Program-made: the position numbers and the translations under genes | Assembly (NCBI GenBank): GCA_963790585.1 | Contig: CAWBOY010000001.1 | Location: 372,001 to 436,000, forward strand | Length of the DNA: 64,000 nucleotides | Origin: CAWBOY01 sp963790585 | Lineage (GTDB): Bacteria; Planctomycetota; Planctomycetia; Gemmatales; Gemmataceae | Reading direction: 5' to 3' | Shown here: piece after piece, positions 8,880-17,176 of the stretch | Layout of the letters: each line of letters begins with the position of its first letter | Position numbering within the stretch: the first letter of the stretch is position 1 | The notes under the pieces: model-generated | What the model saw: only the letters and a program-made list of their open reading frames with translations | The model's database searches: none | Told to the model about the DNA's origin: nothing

Positions 8880-9523
8880 GATCGATTCCTCACGGGGTCC
8901 ATCGGGTCCGGTGCGGCGGGTGACAGCCCGCCGCACTAACTTACCTTATCTTAGCATAATTTAGCTCATTTTGTCAAGCCTTTTTTGGCTTATTTCCCGC
9001 CATTTCCGACCGCTTTTGTCTGCCATCGCCCCGACAAAACACGGCCAAAACGCGCGCGACGGCACCGACCGGGCCCCCGGGCGGCCGCGGCGGCCACAGC
9101 CGCCGCCGCCGCCAGCCCGTCGCGGGGCCGCGGCATCCCTGCCCCAGGAACGGCGGGCATCGTGCCCGCCGCCAAGCGCAGCGCCACAAGCGCAGCGCCG
9201 TACCGCCAGAGCCGAGAGCGGCCCCGAACCCCGCCAACGCTGGTCCCTCGGGGCCGGCGCTAAGCCGGCCCCGAGGGACGACGTCCAGCGCGGGGGAGAG
9301 CGCAGGGCCGAGCCCCCGCCGCCTCGCTCCGCCGTCGCCGCCCGCCCGTCGCCCGCGCAGCGCCTGGGGGCGACGGGCGGGCGGCGACGGCGGAGCGATC
9401 TCGTTGGGGGGGTCGGCCCGGAGCGGTGGCGCGGGGAACGACGATCGGTTAGCACGGGATGGACCGGCCGGGACGGCGCGGGTACGTCGCGGAGGGGTTA
9501 GAATCTGCATTCTATCTCATGAA

Positions 9524-9628
9524 AGATAGAGACCTAACATGGCCTATAATGCTCTAATACGCACTATCTTTGCGTCGACGAAACCTAACTACAACTAAGC
9601 TAGACTACCGGCATAGGCCATGTTAGGC
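9524..9628 (+). promoter_or_regulatory. Promoter region with a 14-bp inverted repeat
   Basis: AGATAG, CCTAAC and TATAAT (9545-9550) form the element's promoter-like motif. The sequence CCTAACATGGCCTA near 9533 is repeated inverted as TAGGCCATGTTAGG near 9615, about 70 bases on. The pair lies just upstream of the HTH/AT-hook gene and could be an autoregulatory operator or an accessory recombination site. Confidence 0.55.
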
Positions 9629-9667
9629 TAGAAAGGAATCACCAGCTCACTTAGTGAGGAACGAAAA

Positions 9668-10174
9668 ATGGATCCACTCAACCCGCTCGATAAGCTCTTC
9701 TATTCCCCCGCCGACCTGGCCCAGGTCCTCGGCATCGGGCGATCAACATTGTTTGGTTACCTGCGCCAGGGCCAGCTACCGAAGCCGCAATACCTCAACG
9801 CCAGGGTTGCGAGGTGGCCCTATACAAAGCTCGCTAAAATCTTCACCAATGGGCCGGCGGCGATCGGCACCTATGCTGCCCCGCCCCCGCCCGCCGAGCC
9901 GGACATCACACCCATTGAAGAGTGGGAGGCGAAGCAGGCCGCGGCCGCCCCAAAGAAGCGCGGGCGTTCCGCGAAGCTACCCACCGCGGCGGAGCTCGCC
10001 GAGAAGCAAATCGTGATCGAGGGGTTCGAGCCGATAGAGGAATTCATGGCAAAGGACGCCGCGGCCGCGGCGAGCCAAAAGAAGCGCGGTCGACCGCGAA
10101 AGGATCCGCCGCCCGAACCAGCCCCAAAACGGCCCCGCGGGCGGCCGCGGAAGACGCCGCCAACATCGTCATAA
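9668..10174 (+). CDS. HTH (excisionase/MerR-like) protein with AT-hooks
   Basis: Residues 10-45 (YSPADLAQVLGIGRSTLFGY, then LRQGQLPKP) form an excisionase-type winged helix. Two AT-hook motifs follow in the second half (KKRGRPRK and KRPRGRPRK), with a weaker KKRGRSAK before them, separated by acidic Ala-rich linkers. AT-hooks grip the minor groove of AT-rich DNA and so fit the AT-rich spacers of this GC-rich element. The gene is convergent with the integrase and their ends overlap by 6 bases. It is a good candidate for the recombination directionality factor or element regulator. Confidence 0.75.
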   Translation: MDPLNPLDKLFYSPADLAQVLGIGRSTLFGYLRQGQLPKPQYLNARVARWPYTKLAKIFTNGPAAIGTYAAPPPPAEPDITPIEEWEAKQAAAAPKKRGRSAKLPTAAELAEKQIVIEGFEPIEEFMAKDAAAAASQKKRGRPRKDPPPEPAPKRPRGRPRKTPPTSS

Positions 10175-11131
10175 CCCACAGTTCCCAACCAGCCTGAACC
10201 CACAGCCGAAGCGCGCTTGAATCGTGTTCAAGCGCTCCGGCGTGGCGACGGGCGCTTCGTGGCTTGGTTGATGGCGTCCCCTAGGTGCTGTGCCGCCAAG
10301 ATGCTGATAACGAGCGGTCGTCTTCGTACTCGCGTGCCCCATCAAGTCCGCAAGGGTACGATCCCGTACATTATTCGCGGTTGCATCGGTCGCCGCCGTA
10401 TGCCGCATCGTGTAGGCTACGACCCGCTCCATGCCCGGCTGGTTCAGCCCAGCCCGAGCGCGGCCCGTCCGCATGGCACACCGCACCGCGTTGGCCGTCC
10501 AGGCCTCGCCGACCCGGTTTGTAAACACGGGATCGTGTAATGCCGGCCTCCGATTCGCCTGCAAAGCGCGGATCAGTCCTTGCATGTACGCGTCAAGGAG
10601 AATGAGGCGCTCCGGCGCCTTGTCCTTCCGCCGTTTCTTGGCTTTATACTTGGTGAGAACAAAGGCCGTGCCATCGGCGTTAAGATCCGCCCACCGCAGC
10701 TGACGAATCTCCTGTGGCCGCGCTAACGTGTGCCGCATCGCGACGAGGAAGAGCCGAAAAGGTTTGGCCACACTATATAGCAACCGGCACATCTCCCCCC
10801 GGCTCAATGTCCGCGATCGCTGCCCGAGCTGAGGCCGCTCAATCCCCGCGAACGGATTCCCCTCGACGAGCCCGACCTTTACACCCCAGTTGAACAGCCG
10901 CTGCACCGCCTGTACGGAATGCCACCCGCTTTTGATCTTCTCGAGGTCGAACGCAATGAGCGAATCAAGCCGCCGATCGCTGCCACCATCCCCGAGCCCA
11001 GCGACAAATCGCTTGAGTTGCCGACCGTAATACTCCAACGTGCGCGCCTCCACCCGCAAAGCCCGCACTTCGCGAACCAGCCAGGTAAGGTAATGGTCAA
11101 CCAGGTCGCTAACTGTGGTGGGCTTGTTCAT
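10169..11131 (-). CDS. Tyrosine integrase of the tRNA-Pro element
   Basis: ATG at 11129-11131 (MNKPTTVSDLVDHYLTW) is chosen; the longer frame runs through the attachment site and is not coding. An N-terminal SAM-like core-binding domain (to about residue 110) is followed by the catalytic domain. Visible catalytic motifs are ARPQEIRQL (Arg I), TKYKAKKRRKDKAP (Lys), TMRHTAATD (His-x-x-Arg region; here MRHT precedes), LMGHAS (His) and TARYQHL (Tyr nucleophile). About 320 residues, normal for the family. Its location 125 bp inside the right attachment site supports its role in integration at tRNA-Pro. Confidence 0.93.
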   Translation of the reverse strand: MNKPTTVSDLVDHYLTWLVREVRALRVEARTLEYYGRQLKRFVAGLGDGGSDRRLDSLIAFDLEKIKSGWHSVQAVQRLFNWGVKVGLVEGNPFAGIERPQLGQRSRTLSRGEMCRLLYSVAKPFRLFLVAMRHTLARPQEIRQLRWADLNADGTAFVLTKYKAKKRRKDKAPERLILLDAYMQGLIRALQANRRPALHDPVFTNRVGEAWTANAVRCAMRTGRARAGLNQPGMERVVAYTMRHTAATDATANNVRDRTLADLMGHASTKTTARYQHLGGTAPRGRHQPSHEAPVATPERLNTIQARFGCGFRLVGNCGL

Positions 11132-11255
11132 GCCCAAAGTATGCGCCGCCGCCCGTTTTCCGCCAACCCAAACCACCAAATCAAAAGAGTTAAGAGAGCG
11201 GTTAAAATAAGAAAGCCGCGTATACCGTCCGGTCCAAACGCTTGACCTTACCCCT

Positions 11256-11300
11256 TGAATGGGGTTCAGGAGGTCGCTGGTTCGAATCCAGTCGCCCCGA
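11256..11300 (+). repeat. Right attachment site: displaced tRNA-Pro 3' half
   Basis: It holds the identical 21-bp core and then a T arm CTGG-TTCGAAT-CCAG and the acceptor end CGCCCCG. Compared with the intact tRNA, the T-stem bases differ on both sides in a pairing-preserving way. The likely explanation is that this is the original host 3' end, pushed away when the element supplied its own. Confidence 0.88.
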
Positions 11301-11307
11301 CATTGCA

Positions 11308-11345
11308 AGCCTCGCTGTAACAATGAGTTGCAGCGAGGCTTTTTC
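11308..11345 (+). terminator. Intrinsic terminator after the displaced tRNA end
   Basis: AGCCTCGCTG and CAGCGAGGCT form a perfect 10-bp stem followed by TTTTC. It was probably the terminator of the original tRNA-Pro gene. Confidence 0.8.
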
Positions 11346-11435
11346 ATGGAGTCGTCAGACTGCCCAGCGGAGGGCAGGGAATCGGGCAGGGAATGCTCAT
11401 CCAAAACGCCTGTGGCGTATAATGGAATAGCTCTC

Positions 11436-11492
11436 GGTTGTTGCCTCGGCCGCGAGCCGCAAGTCAACCTTCTGGCTCACCCTCTGTTTCCG
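11436..11492 (+). repeat. Imperfect direct repeat, copy 1 (before integrase 2)
   Basis: About 57 bp sharing GTTGCCTCGGCCG and AACCTTCTGGCTCACCCTCT with 12651-12707. The two copies sit on either side of the second integrase gene. Confidence 0.7.
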
Positions 11493-11515
11493 CAACAGAG
11501 TCAGGAGGTTCGTCC

Positions 11516-12541
11516 GTGCGCATTCCCTCAAAGCCTTGGTATCGCGCCTCGAGAGACGCTTGGTACGTCGAGTTCAACGGCAAGCAGGTTCGCCTTGCCA
11601 AAGGCCGCGACAGCGAGAAAGCCGCTCGCGAGGCTTTCTACAAACTGATGGCTAACGGTTCGGGTAAGCTGCCCGACGCCGAAACACTCCGCGTCGCCAC
11701 TATCTGCGATCTGTTTCTCGAACACTCGCAGAAACACCATGTCCCCGACACTTACCAGTGGTATCGCGGCTACTTGCAGGATTTCTGCGAGCTGTACGGC
11801 ACGCTTCTTGTGGTGGATCTGAAACCATTGCACGTCAGCAAATGGCTTGACGCACATCCCGGCTGGAAGGGTTCTCGGCGCTGCGCGGTCATCGCGATCA
11901 AGCGGGCATTTAACTGGTCAGAGAGCGAAGGTCTGCTTTCCGCCAACCCGCTTCGTAGAGTCAAAAAGCCTCAGCAGACATTCCGCGACCATGTCCTGAG
12001 CCGCGACGAGCGGCAGGAAGTTATGGCTGCAATTCGCGATCAAGCCTTCCGCGACTTCGTCTTCGCCATGCAAGAGACCGGCTGCCGACCAAGCGAAGTC
12101 TCCCGAGTCACTGCCGAGAATGTCAATTTGGAGTTGGGCGTTTGGGTGTTCACCGAACACAAGACAGCCAAAAAGACGGGCAAGCCTCGGATCGTCTATC
12201 TAACGCCTGCGATGGTCGAACTCACCCAGCGTCTGATGGCCCGACACCCGGACGGCCCGCTATTCCGTGGCCCAAGGGGAGGAAAGCCCTTCACACGAAA
12301 TGGCATTCGCTGCCGATTCAAACGGCTCCGGCAGAAGCTACCACACCTAAAGGGGTTGATCGCCTATGCTTACCGTCATAGCTTCGCCACCGACGCCTTG
12401 GTGAGCGGCGTGGGCATCGCCCAAGTCGCAGAGCTGCTCGGTCACACCAGCACGGATATGGTCATGCGCCACTATTCACATATATCGGGAAAGGTCGATC
12501 ACATGCGGGATGCGGCGACGAAAGCAGCGGGCGGAGGTTAA
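11516..12541 (+). CDS. Second tyrosine recombinase/integrase
   Basis: GTG 11516 is preferred because AGGAGG at 11503-11508 precedes it by 7 bases. The N-terminal part (WYRASRDAWYVEFNGKQVRL) resembles the arm-binding domain, then a core-binding domain, then the catalytic domain. Motifs: ETGCRPSEVSRVT (Arg), TAKKTGKPRIVYLT (Lys), YAYRHSFATDAL (His/Arg), LLGHTS (His) and MRHYSHI (Tyr). About 341 residues. It lies outside the first element, immediately after its right attachment site, so it belongs to a neighbouring element, perhaps the conjugative remnant to the right. Confidence 0.92.
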   Translation: MRIPSKPWYRASRDAWYVEFNGKQVRLAKGRDSEKAAREAFYKLMANGSGKLPDAETLRVATICDLFLEHSQKHHVPDTYQWYRGYLQDFCELYGTLLVVDLKPLHVSKWLDAHPGWKGSRRCAVIAIKRAFNWSESEGLLSANPLRRVKKPQQTFRDHVLSRDERQEVMAAIRDQAFRDFVFAMQETGCRPSEVSRVTAENVNLELGVWVFTEHKTAKKTGKPRIVYLTPAMVELTQRLMARHPDGPLFRGPRGGKPFTRNGIRCRFKRLRQKLPHLKGLIAYAYRHSFATDALVSGVGIAQVAELLGHTSTDMVMRHYSHISGKVDHMRDAATKAAGGG

Positions 12542-12642
12542 TGTGGTTGAGTACGAGGGTTTGCCATTGTTGAAAGAATTGTCAGGCGGTTCGAAGACCT
12601 TCCTTCATTAACACAATCGCTTTCGGCAATCCTTAAAATGAA

Positions 12643-12677
12643 ACAACCCCCGACCGTTGCCTCGGCCGGGGGTTGTG
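12643..12677 (+). terminator. Strong hairpin after integrase 2
   Basis: ACAACCCCCG pairs with CGGGGGTTGT around a short loop, about 100 bases past the integrase stop. There is no long T tract. It overlaps the second copy of the direct repeat. Confidence 0.55.
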
Positions 12678-12707
12678 AGTGAACCTTCTGGCCCACCCTC
12701 TGCTTCG
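12651..12707 (+). repeat. Imperfect direct repeat, copy 2 (after integrase 2)
   Basis: Matches 11436-11492 over GTTGCCTCGGCCG and the stretch AACCTTCTGGCCCACCCTCT, with a few substitutions. The two copies frame the integrase gene 1.2 kb apart. Confidence 0.7.
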
Positions 12708-12726
12708 GATTGAAGGTGCCGAACCA

Positions 12727-12951
12727 TCACAGCGTGATATGCTTCAGACCAAGCAAGGATGGATCGACCGTACCGCTTTCAACTTTCCGACTCTTCAGGA
12801 AAGCATCCAATGCAGTCTCTTCGATCACGATTTTTCCTCGCTTGCCCTTGCCACCCATTCGGTAATGCGGCAATACTTGCTGGTCACACCAACCGTAGAC
12901 AAGACTGGCCGAAATCCCGAGTTTCGCCGCCGCTTGTTTGACCGTCAACAT
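12727..12951 (-). CDS. Excisionase-like HTH protein (74 aa)
   Basis: MLTVKQAAAKLGISASLVYG at the start is a textbook MerR/excisionase-type winged helix-turn-helix, continued by CDQQVLPHYRMGGKGKRGKI, the recognition wing. About 74 residues, the usual size. It is convergent with integrase 2, so it may be its directionality factor. Confidence 0.8.
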   Translation of the reverse strand: MLTVKQAAAKLGISASLVYGWCDQQVLPHYRMGGKGKRGKIVIEETALDAFLKSRKVESGTVDPSLLGLKHITL

Positions 12952-13067
12952 GGCTATGCTCTCCTTTGGTCACGTCTTTTGCGGATGCTTTAAGAGCCGG
13001 CAACAAACCTTCTCGTTGGTAACGCCGCAATTGCTCCTGGGAAATCGCCGAACCTCCGCGACGAATC

Positions 13068-13622
13068 CTACCGTTCGATCTCTCTCGGCTTACCCTTTTG
13101 GTCTTCCCCTTGTTTTGCTTGCGCTTGCGATAGCTCTTTCAAATCTTGCAGAGAGAGTTTCCCTGCCTGTGCTTTCCCTGGAGAGCGTTCCTCCGTCGCA
13201 CCGGCCAAGGCATCTCGAAGGGACACCAAATCTTGCTTAGTTATTTCAGGGCTTTGCTTCGGCGGCGGTGGCGTCTTGCCGTCGGCGAGCAACCGGAAGG
13301 ACTGGTGCAGTGACGTGCCTTCTAGCCATTGCTCCGGCTCTTTGCCGGAGGCGATGTTGTCGCGGATTCGGTACAGATCATCCCAAGACTTGTCCGGATA
13401 CTGCCCCCAGGGGATGAATTCGCGCAGAATATCCGCCTGCTCACGCCAAGTAAGGTCGGCAAACGAAACAGGCGGACCGGTCTGCAACTCGGTAAGCCCG
13501 CCGTCGAAGGGCACCATGCCGCACCAGAGATCCTCATACACAAACTGGCGGCCGGTTAGCTCTTGGATGTCGCGGACCAACTGCCGCTCCGATGCCTCGG
13601 CGTGCTGCTTTTGCTTTGCCAT
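13068..13622 (-). CDS. Hypothetical protein of the conjugative region (184 aa)
   Basis: A hydrophilic protein with WREQADILREFIPWGQYPDK in the centre and a Lys/Gln-rich C-terminus (LSLQDLKELSQAQAKQGEDQ). That tail resembles the C-termini of the other small proteins of this block (SLDDLRAYAKEQ, SLSDLRSFRQ), suggesting a shared docking tail. No family is recognised. Confidence 0.6.
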   Translation of the reverse strand: MAKQKQHAEASERQLVRDIQELTGRQFVYEDLWCGMVPFDGGLTELQTGPPVSFADLTWREQADILREFIPWGQYPDKSWDDLYRIRDNIASGKEPEQWLEGTSLHQSFRLLADGKTPPPPKQSPEITKQDLVSLRDALAGATEERSPGKAQAGKLSLQDLKELSQAQAKQGEDQKGKPREIER

Positions 13623-13706
13623 TGCTCAAGTTCTTTCCAACAACTCTGATGGTTAGGGATCACAGGCGACGCCGGAAATGCCGCCCATCCTAAGCGGGAC
13701 GACTCG

Positions 13707-14066
13707 CTACCTTTCCAAGTCATAATCCCGCTTCTTTTCTGGCTCGTTCTGGCGCGGGCGATCGGGTTGCCGGAAGGATCGCAGATCGGAAAGGCTGACG
13801 CATGCAAGCTGGCCCTTCAGGTAGGCTGTCAGGTCTTTGATCTCAAGCGCCAACAGGCGGTTTGCCGCTTTGTGTTCCTCGCCAAGGTTCGGACCCTTTG
13901 CCGCATCCCGAAGCTGAAGCTCCTTCGCGGAGAGTAACAGGCCCAAATCGGCAAATGATTGTCCCTTCAGCCCCTCCCGTCCAAATCTGCGGTAGATCGC
14001 ATCAAGCGCGACAAGTTTCTTCTCCAGCCAGCTTCCGCCATTCGTCGGTTCCCGTTCCTGCCCCAT
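13707..14066 (-). CDS. Hypothetical protein (119 aa)
   Basis: Mostly helical; the sequence includes WLEKKLVALDAIYRRFGREG and ends with SLSDLRSFRQPDRPRQNEPE and a DYDLER terminus. The end resembles RDRSDLER of the product of 15219-15548 and KPREIER of its downstream neighbour. Same strand as the whole block 12.7-18.8 kb, so possibly one operon. Unknown function. Confidence 0.6.
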   Translation of the reverse strand: MGQEREPTNGGSWLEKKLVALDAIYRRFGREGLKGQSFADLGLLLSAKELQLRDAAKGPNLGEEHKAANRLLALEIKDLTAYLKGQLACVSLSDLRSFRQPDRPRQNEPEKKRDYDLER

Positions 14067-14110
14067 GCGTATGGCTCCGATCCATTGACCAAATTGCCTG
14101 CGTCGATCGG

Positions 14111-14461
14111 TTACTTCTCAGCCAGCTTACTCTCGCATAGCGGCGAGTCGCCGTTGCTGCCAGACTGCCGTGTCACGTCCACTTCCGCCGCTAATGGAGG
14201 CCGGAAGGGCAACAATCCTTCTCGTTGATAACGCTGCATTTCTTCATGAGCAATAACCCAACAATTATGTGCCCCCCTACCGCTTTCTTGTTTCCGTGCG
14301 TGGATTCGGCCCAATCGACACCACTGGCGGCACGTCAATTCCGACCGTTTTACGATCCTGGAGAATTCCTCGATCGAGTACCAATCTTTAACCGGCTGCC
14401 GCTCGACCAGGAGGGCGAGCATCGTTTCGATATTTTCGAGCCGTTGTTCTAAACTGGTCAT
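14111..14461 (-). CDS. HTH domain protein (excisionase-like)
   Basis: ATG 14461 (MTSLEQRLENIETMLALLVE) follows a GAGGGA ribosome site; an upstream ATG exists but is less well placed. After an N-terminal coiled coil comes WYSIEEFSRIVKRSELTCRQ and WCRLGRIHARKQESGRG, a helix-turn-helix like that of excisionases or plasmid DNA-binding proteins. The C-terminal HEEMQRYQREGLLPFRP fits the common ending of this family in planctomycetes. Likely a regulator or accessory factor of the mobile block. Confidence 0.7.
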   Translation of the reverse strand: MTSLEQRLENIETMLALLVERQPVKDWYSIEEFSRIVKRSELTCRQWCRLGRIHARKQESGRGAHNCWVIAHEEMQRYQREGLLPFRPPLAAEVDVTRQSGSNGDSPLCESKLAEK

Positions 14462-14524
14462 GGCTTCCCTCGTCGACTGTGACCTGCTCTCCCTCGAAGC
14501 CTTCGCCGTTCGCGGCACGTTGGC

Positions 14525-15160
14525 TTATCTCCATCTCCAGCTCAAACCACCCGAATCACGAACCCGCCGCAGGATCAACACCACCGCCACCGTCACGCCG
14601 CTGCCCAGACAGAACATCCGCCAACCATAGGACGACCGCGATGCCTGGTTTTCTGCGAGCGCCTTGTAGTAGTTCTGTGCGGCTTGGCGACGGTTGCGAA
14701 CCTCGGCGACCGCGTCGTCCAATTTTTTGAGAGCAAAGGCGTAGGGCAACGGATCGGTCAGGTAGGCCTCGAATCGATCGGCATCGGCCAATTCCTTGGC
14801 GTGCAGGATGGCCCAACTAGCCACCTCATCGCCATGTTTCGGCTTGGCGATGATACGGAGTAGATCACGCGGTCGCGGGAACTTGGCCAGACCGCCCGAA
14901 ACGTGGAATTCGACGAGTTGGAATGCCACGGATTGCGAGCAACCAAATATCGCTGCGACGGCATCCTCCCCGAAGGTCTCGACGAATTCCCTTCCACGAT
15001 CTCCAACCAATGCAACTGCCCGCTCCCGCTCCGCCCGTTGCTGGCGCGGATCGGGACTGGGTGTTGCCGGTTGTGATTTCGGCGGGGATGACGATCGTGG
15101 CCGAGTCGCTTGGCCGAGAAGCATACGCGGCTCGATCAACACGACAACGAACACCACCAT
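14525..15160 (-). CDS. Hypothetical exported or membrane-anchored protein
   Basis: The ATG at 15160 gives MVVFVVVLIEPRMLLGQATR, a signal-peptide-like start. A Pro/Ser-rich segment, a helical region (FVETFGEDAVAAIFGCSQSV) and a C-terminal hydrophobic span (GSGVTVAVVLILRR) follow. About 211 residues. It lies among conjugation genes and could be a cell-envelope component of the transfer system, but no T4SS family is recognised. Confidence 0.55.
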   Translation of the reverse strand: MVVFVVVLIEPRMLLGQATRPRSSSPPKSQPATPSPDPRQQRAERERAVALVGDRGREFVETFGEDAVAAIFGCSQSVAFQLVEFHVSGGLAKFPRPRDLLRIIAKPKHGDEVASWAILHAKELADADRFEAYLTDPLPYAFALKKLDDAVAEVRNRRQAAQNYYKALAENQASRSSYGWRMFCLGSGVTVAVVLILRRVRDSGGLSWRWR

Positions 15161-15218
15161 CAAGCATGAACGTCTACGGTAAATAGCTGTGCCTCCTGGG
15201 CGAAGATTACGATGCGGT

Positions 15219-15548
15219 TTAACGTTCAAGATCGCTGCGGTCACGATTATTGTCTTGTTCGTTCCCCTGCGCCTTGCCTTGGTCTTGACTCTTATCCTCC
15301 GACTGTGTGCGTTGCTCCTTCGCATACGCGCGCAGATCATCCAGGCTCATGCTGCCAGGAGATTCTTGCTCAGGTCCCTGACCAGCACCGCCTCGCGCTT
15401 CGGCGATCTCGCCCTGGGTTGCGGTCCCGTACAAACCCATCTCAACGTCCGCAGCGCTTTCGCGCGAGGGATTCATCGCATTTCTCAGTTCTTTCAGCCC
15501 AAGTCGAGCCATGGCTGACAAATGCCCTTCGCCAATTTTCTTTGCCAT
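15219..15548 (-). CDS. Hypothetical protein upstream of its neighbours, downstream of the coupling protein
   Basis: AAGGAGG lies 7 bases before ATG 15548 (MAKKIGEGHLSAMARLGLKE). 109 residues, with a polar C-terminus (SLDDLRAYAKEQRTQSEDKS ending DRSDLER) similar to neighbouring small proteins. It follows the coupling-protein gene closely on the same strand. Function unknown. Confidence 0.65.
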   Translation of the reverse strand: MAKKIGEGHLSAMARLGLKELRNAMNPSRESAADVEMGLYGTATQGEIAEARGGAGQGPEQESPGSMSLDDLRAYAKEQRTQSEDKSQDQGKAQGNEQDNNRDRSDLER

Positions 15549-15589
15549 CGCACGCCTCCTTATACCTTTCGAGATCGACCATTTCTCAG

Positions 15590-17176
15590 TTACATGCTGG
15601 CCATCGCCAACACGACGAGACCCAAAGCTATCGCCAACAGCAGCCATAAGGGCGTCGCTTGCCTCGCCCGTCTCGGGATGGACGGGTTAAAATCAGGATC
15701 TTCGTACCACTTCACGCGTTTTGCCAGAATCGGTGGACTGCCGCGTAGTAGCACGATGACATAATCATTGTTGAGCGTGAGGATTTCCTCGGGTCGAAGC
15801 AATGCCCGGCCGTTTTCCGAATAGTTGAGTGAACTGCCTCGGCTCCTCTGGCCGCCGCCCTGCTGGGAGCCGCCATCTTGCGACGAGCGAGATTCGTTTT
15901 CGCCGAAATTCTCAATCACCTGTGTTCGTTCCCCGATGGATTTGCTAAGCCGTTCCGCCCCCTCATAGCTACTGGCGGCTCCAAGAAAAATCTGCGTGCT
16001 ACAATTATCGTAAAGCAGCGTTGGCTTATCCTTGAATGCCGTGGTTATTTGGCTCGAAGATTGATAAGCCAACACCAGTCTGACGCCTGCACTTCGTCCT
16101 CGCACTAACGCCTCCTCCAGTGCGGGCAAAGAACTGCCCAGGGCTGATGCCTCGTCGATCAGCACCAACACCTCTCCTTCATTTTCGTTGCCGACTTCTC
16201 CAATAATTCGGATCAGCGTAGAAAACCAGCAGCGAAGAAGACCACGCTGAGCTTCGAGCAACGCTGGCGGAATCTGAATGAATAACGTAATACCCGGCTT
16301 GCGCAAATCCGCCGGATTAAATGTACTTGTGGATACGGCCCGCGCCACTAATTCAGAATTTAAGAAGGCAGTGTGGCGGATCACGGAAGAAATCACACTC
16401 GCGCCTTCTTTCGTGTATTCCGAGCCATCTCCGTGAAAAAGCGTTTTGAGCTGGTTCCCTAACCTAGCCGGTACTCCCCCAAGCTCCTGCAATTTGACGA
16501 TTGCGGCTTTAAGGAGATCAATGTCACTGATGATTTCCAACATTGAACTGAGATTTCGATCTTCGTCCTTGAACACAAGCAGCACCAGAACCAGCACGGC
16601 GGAAATAACTTGAACCGATTTGTCGTTCCAATATTGATCGGGTTCGGTGCCGAGGCGTGCGACCAGCGCCTCAGCCATTGCTCTGGCGGAATCTACAAGC
16701 ATCGGACTGTCGCGCTCCACGGTGTCGAGAGGATTCATCGCATCCTCGCCGCCATTGAACGGCGCGAGACGAATGATACGTTGGCCCATCGCGGCACGCC
16801 GAGCGGCCGTGGTCTCGTAAAGATCGCCTTTCGTATCGAAACAGACCACGGACCCACGGTTGTATTTGATTAAGTTCGGGAGCACCAAACTTACACCTTT
16901 TCCAGAACCTATGCCGCCACAGATCAGAACGCTGCAATACTGAGGCAAGCGGATCAATTCACCACCAAAGGTGCGACCAAGGATCAAGCCATCGTTTGCC
17001 AGCATCCCGGCTGCCCAAAGCGCCTTGTCGCTCATCCAGGTCGCCGTACCAAACGCTTTCCCCGATGGACGCCACCGAGGGCGGTAAAGTATCAAGGCGA
17101 AGAAAACGACCAAGCCAAATAAGGCGATCATTTGATCTTCAAAGGTCGGTTTCAACGTTTCGCTCCTAAATCGCAA
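15590..17176 (-). CDS. VirD4/TraG-type conjugative coupling protein
   Basis: A 528-residue type IV coupling protein, the ATPase that links a relaxosome to the secretion channel. A membrane segment (MIALFGLVVFFALILY, residues 16-31) precedes Walker A (ICGGIGSGKGVS, about 85-96). Walker B is VLVLIDEASALG, and VRLVLAYQSSSQI is the family's conserved RNxG/AYQS-like motif. A second hydrophobic stretch ends the protein (LWLLLAIALGLVVLA), which is unusual. No VirB4 or other channel genes are visible, so the block looks like a mobilizable or decayed element. Confidence 0.9.
   Translation of the reverse strand: MRFRSETLKPTFEDQMIALFGLVVFFALILYRPRWRPSGKAFGTATWMSDKALWAAGMLANDGLILGRTFGGELIRLPQYCSVLICGGIGSGKGVSLVLPNLIKYNRGSVVCFDTKGDLYETTAARRAAMGQRIIRLAPFNGGEDAMNPLDTVERDSPMLVDSARAMAEALVARLGTEPDQYWNDKSVQVISAVLVLVLLVFKDEDRNLSSMLEIISDIDLLKAAIVKLQELGGVPARLGNQLKTLFHGDGSEYTKEGASVISSVIRHTAFLNSELVARAVSTSTFNPADLRKPGITLFIQIPPALLEAQRGLLRCWFSTLIRIIGEVGNENEGEVLVLIDEASALGSSLPALEEALVRGRSAGVRLVLAYQSSSQITTAFKDKPTLLYDNCSTQIFLGAASSYEGAERLSKSIGERTQVIENFGENESRSSQDGGSQQGGGQRSRGSSLNYSENGRALLRPEEILTLNNDYVIVLLRGSPPILAKRVKWYEDPDFNPSIPRRARQATPLWLLLAIALGLVVLAMASM

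Larger units (their letters stand above)
6694..9529. repeat. Long inverted repeat (about 450-bp arms) around two small genes
   Basis: The left arm is 6694-6710 plus 7860 to about 8310, split by the IS630 element. The right arm is about 9065-9529. Outer ends match as CTCATGAGATAGAATGCAG on the left against its complement at 9500-9520, and the match continues inward through very GC-rich sequence. Each arm has a perfect hairpin at the same place but with different stem sequence (8097-8133 and 9243-9279). The loop, about 8310-9065, encodes a two-gene minus-strand operon. Confidence 0.85.

Noticed and set aside
7864..9510. Many long open frames on both strands of the GC-rich inverted repeat arms
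   Set aside because: They are open because the sequence is GC-rich and palindromic; the same text reads as mirrored Pro/Arg/Ala-rich peptides on both strands, with no domain.
11131..11467. N-terminal extension of integrase 1 to 11467
   Set aside because: The extension would translate the attachment site and terminator; the ATG at 11131 begins the family-like sequence.
13656..14140. Plus-strand frames across 12.7-18.7 kb
   Set aside because: The minus-strand genes there have HTH, ParB and coupling-protein features and ribosome sites; the plus-strand frames have none.
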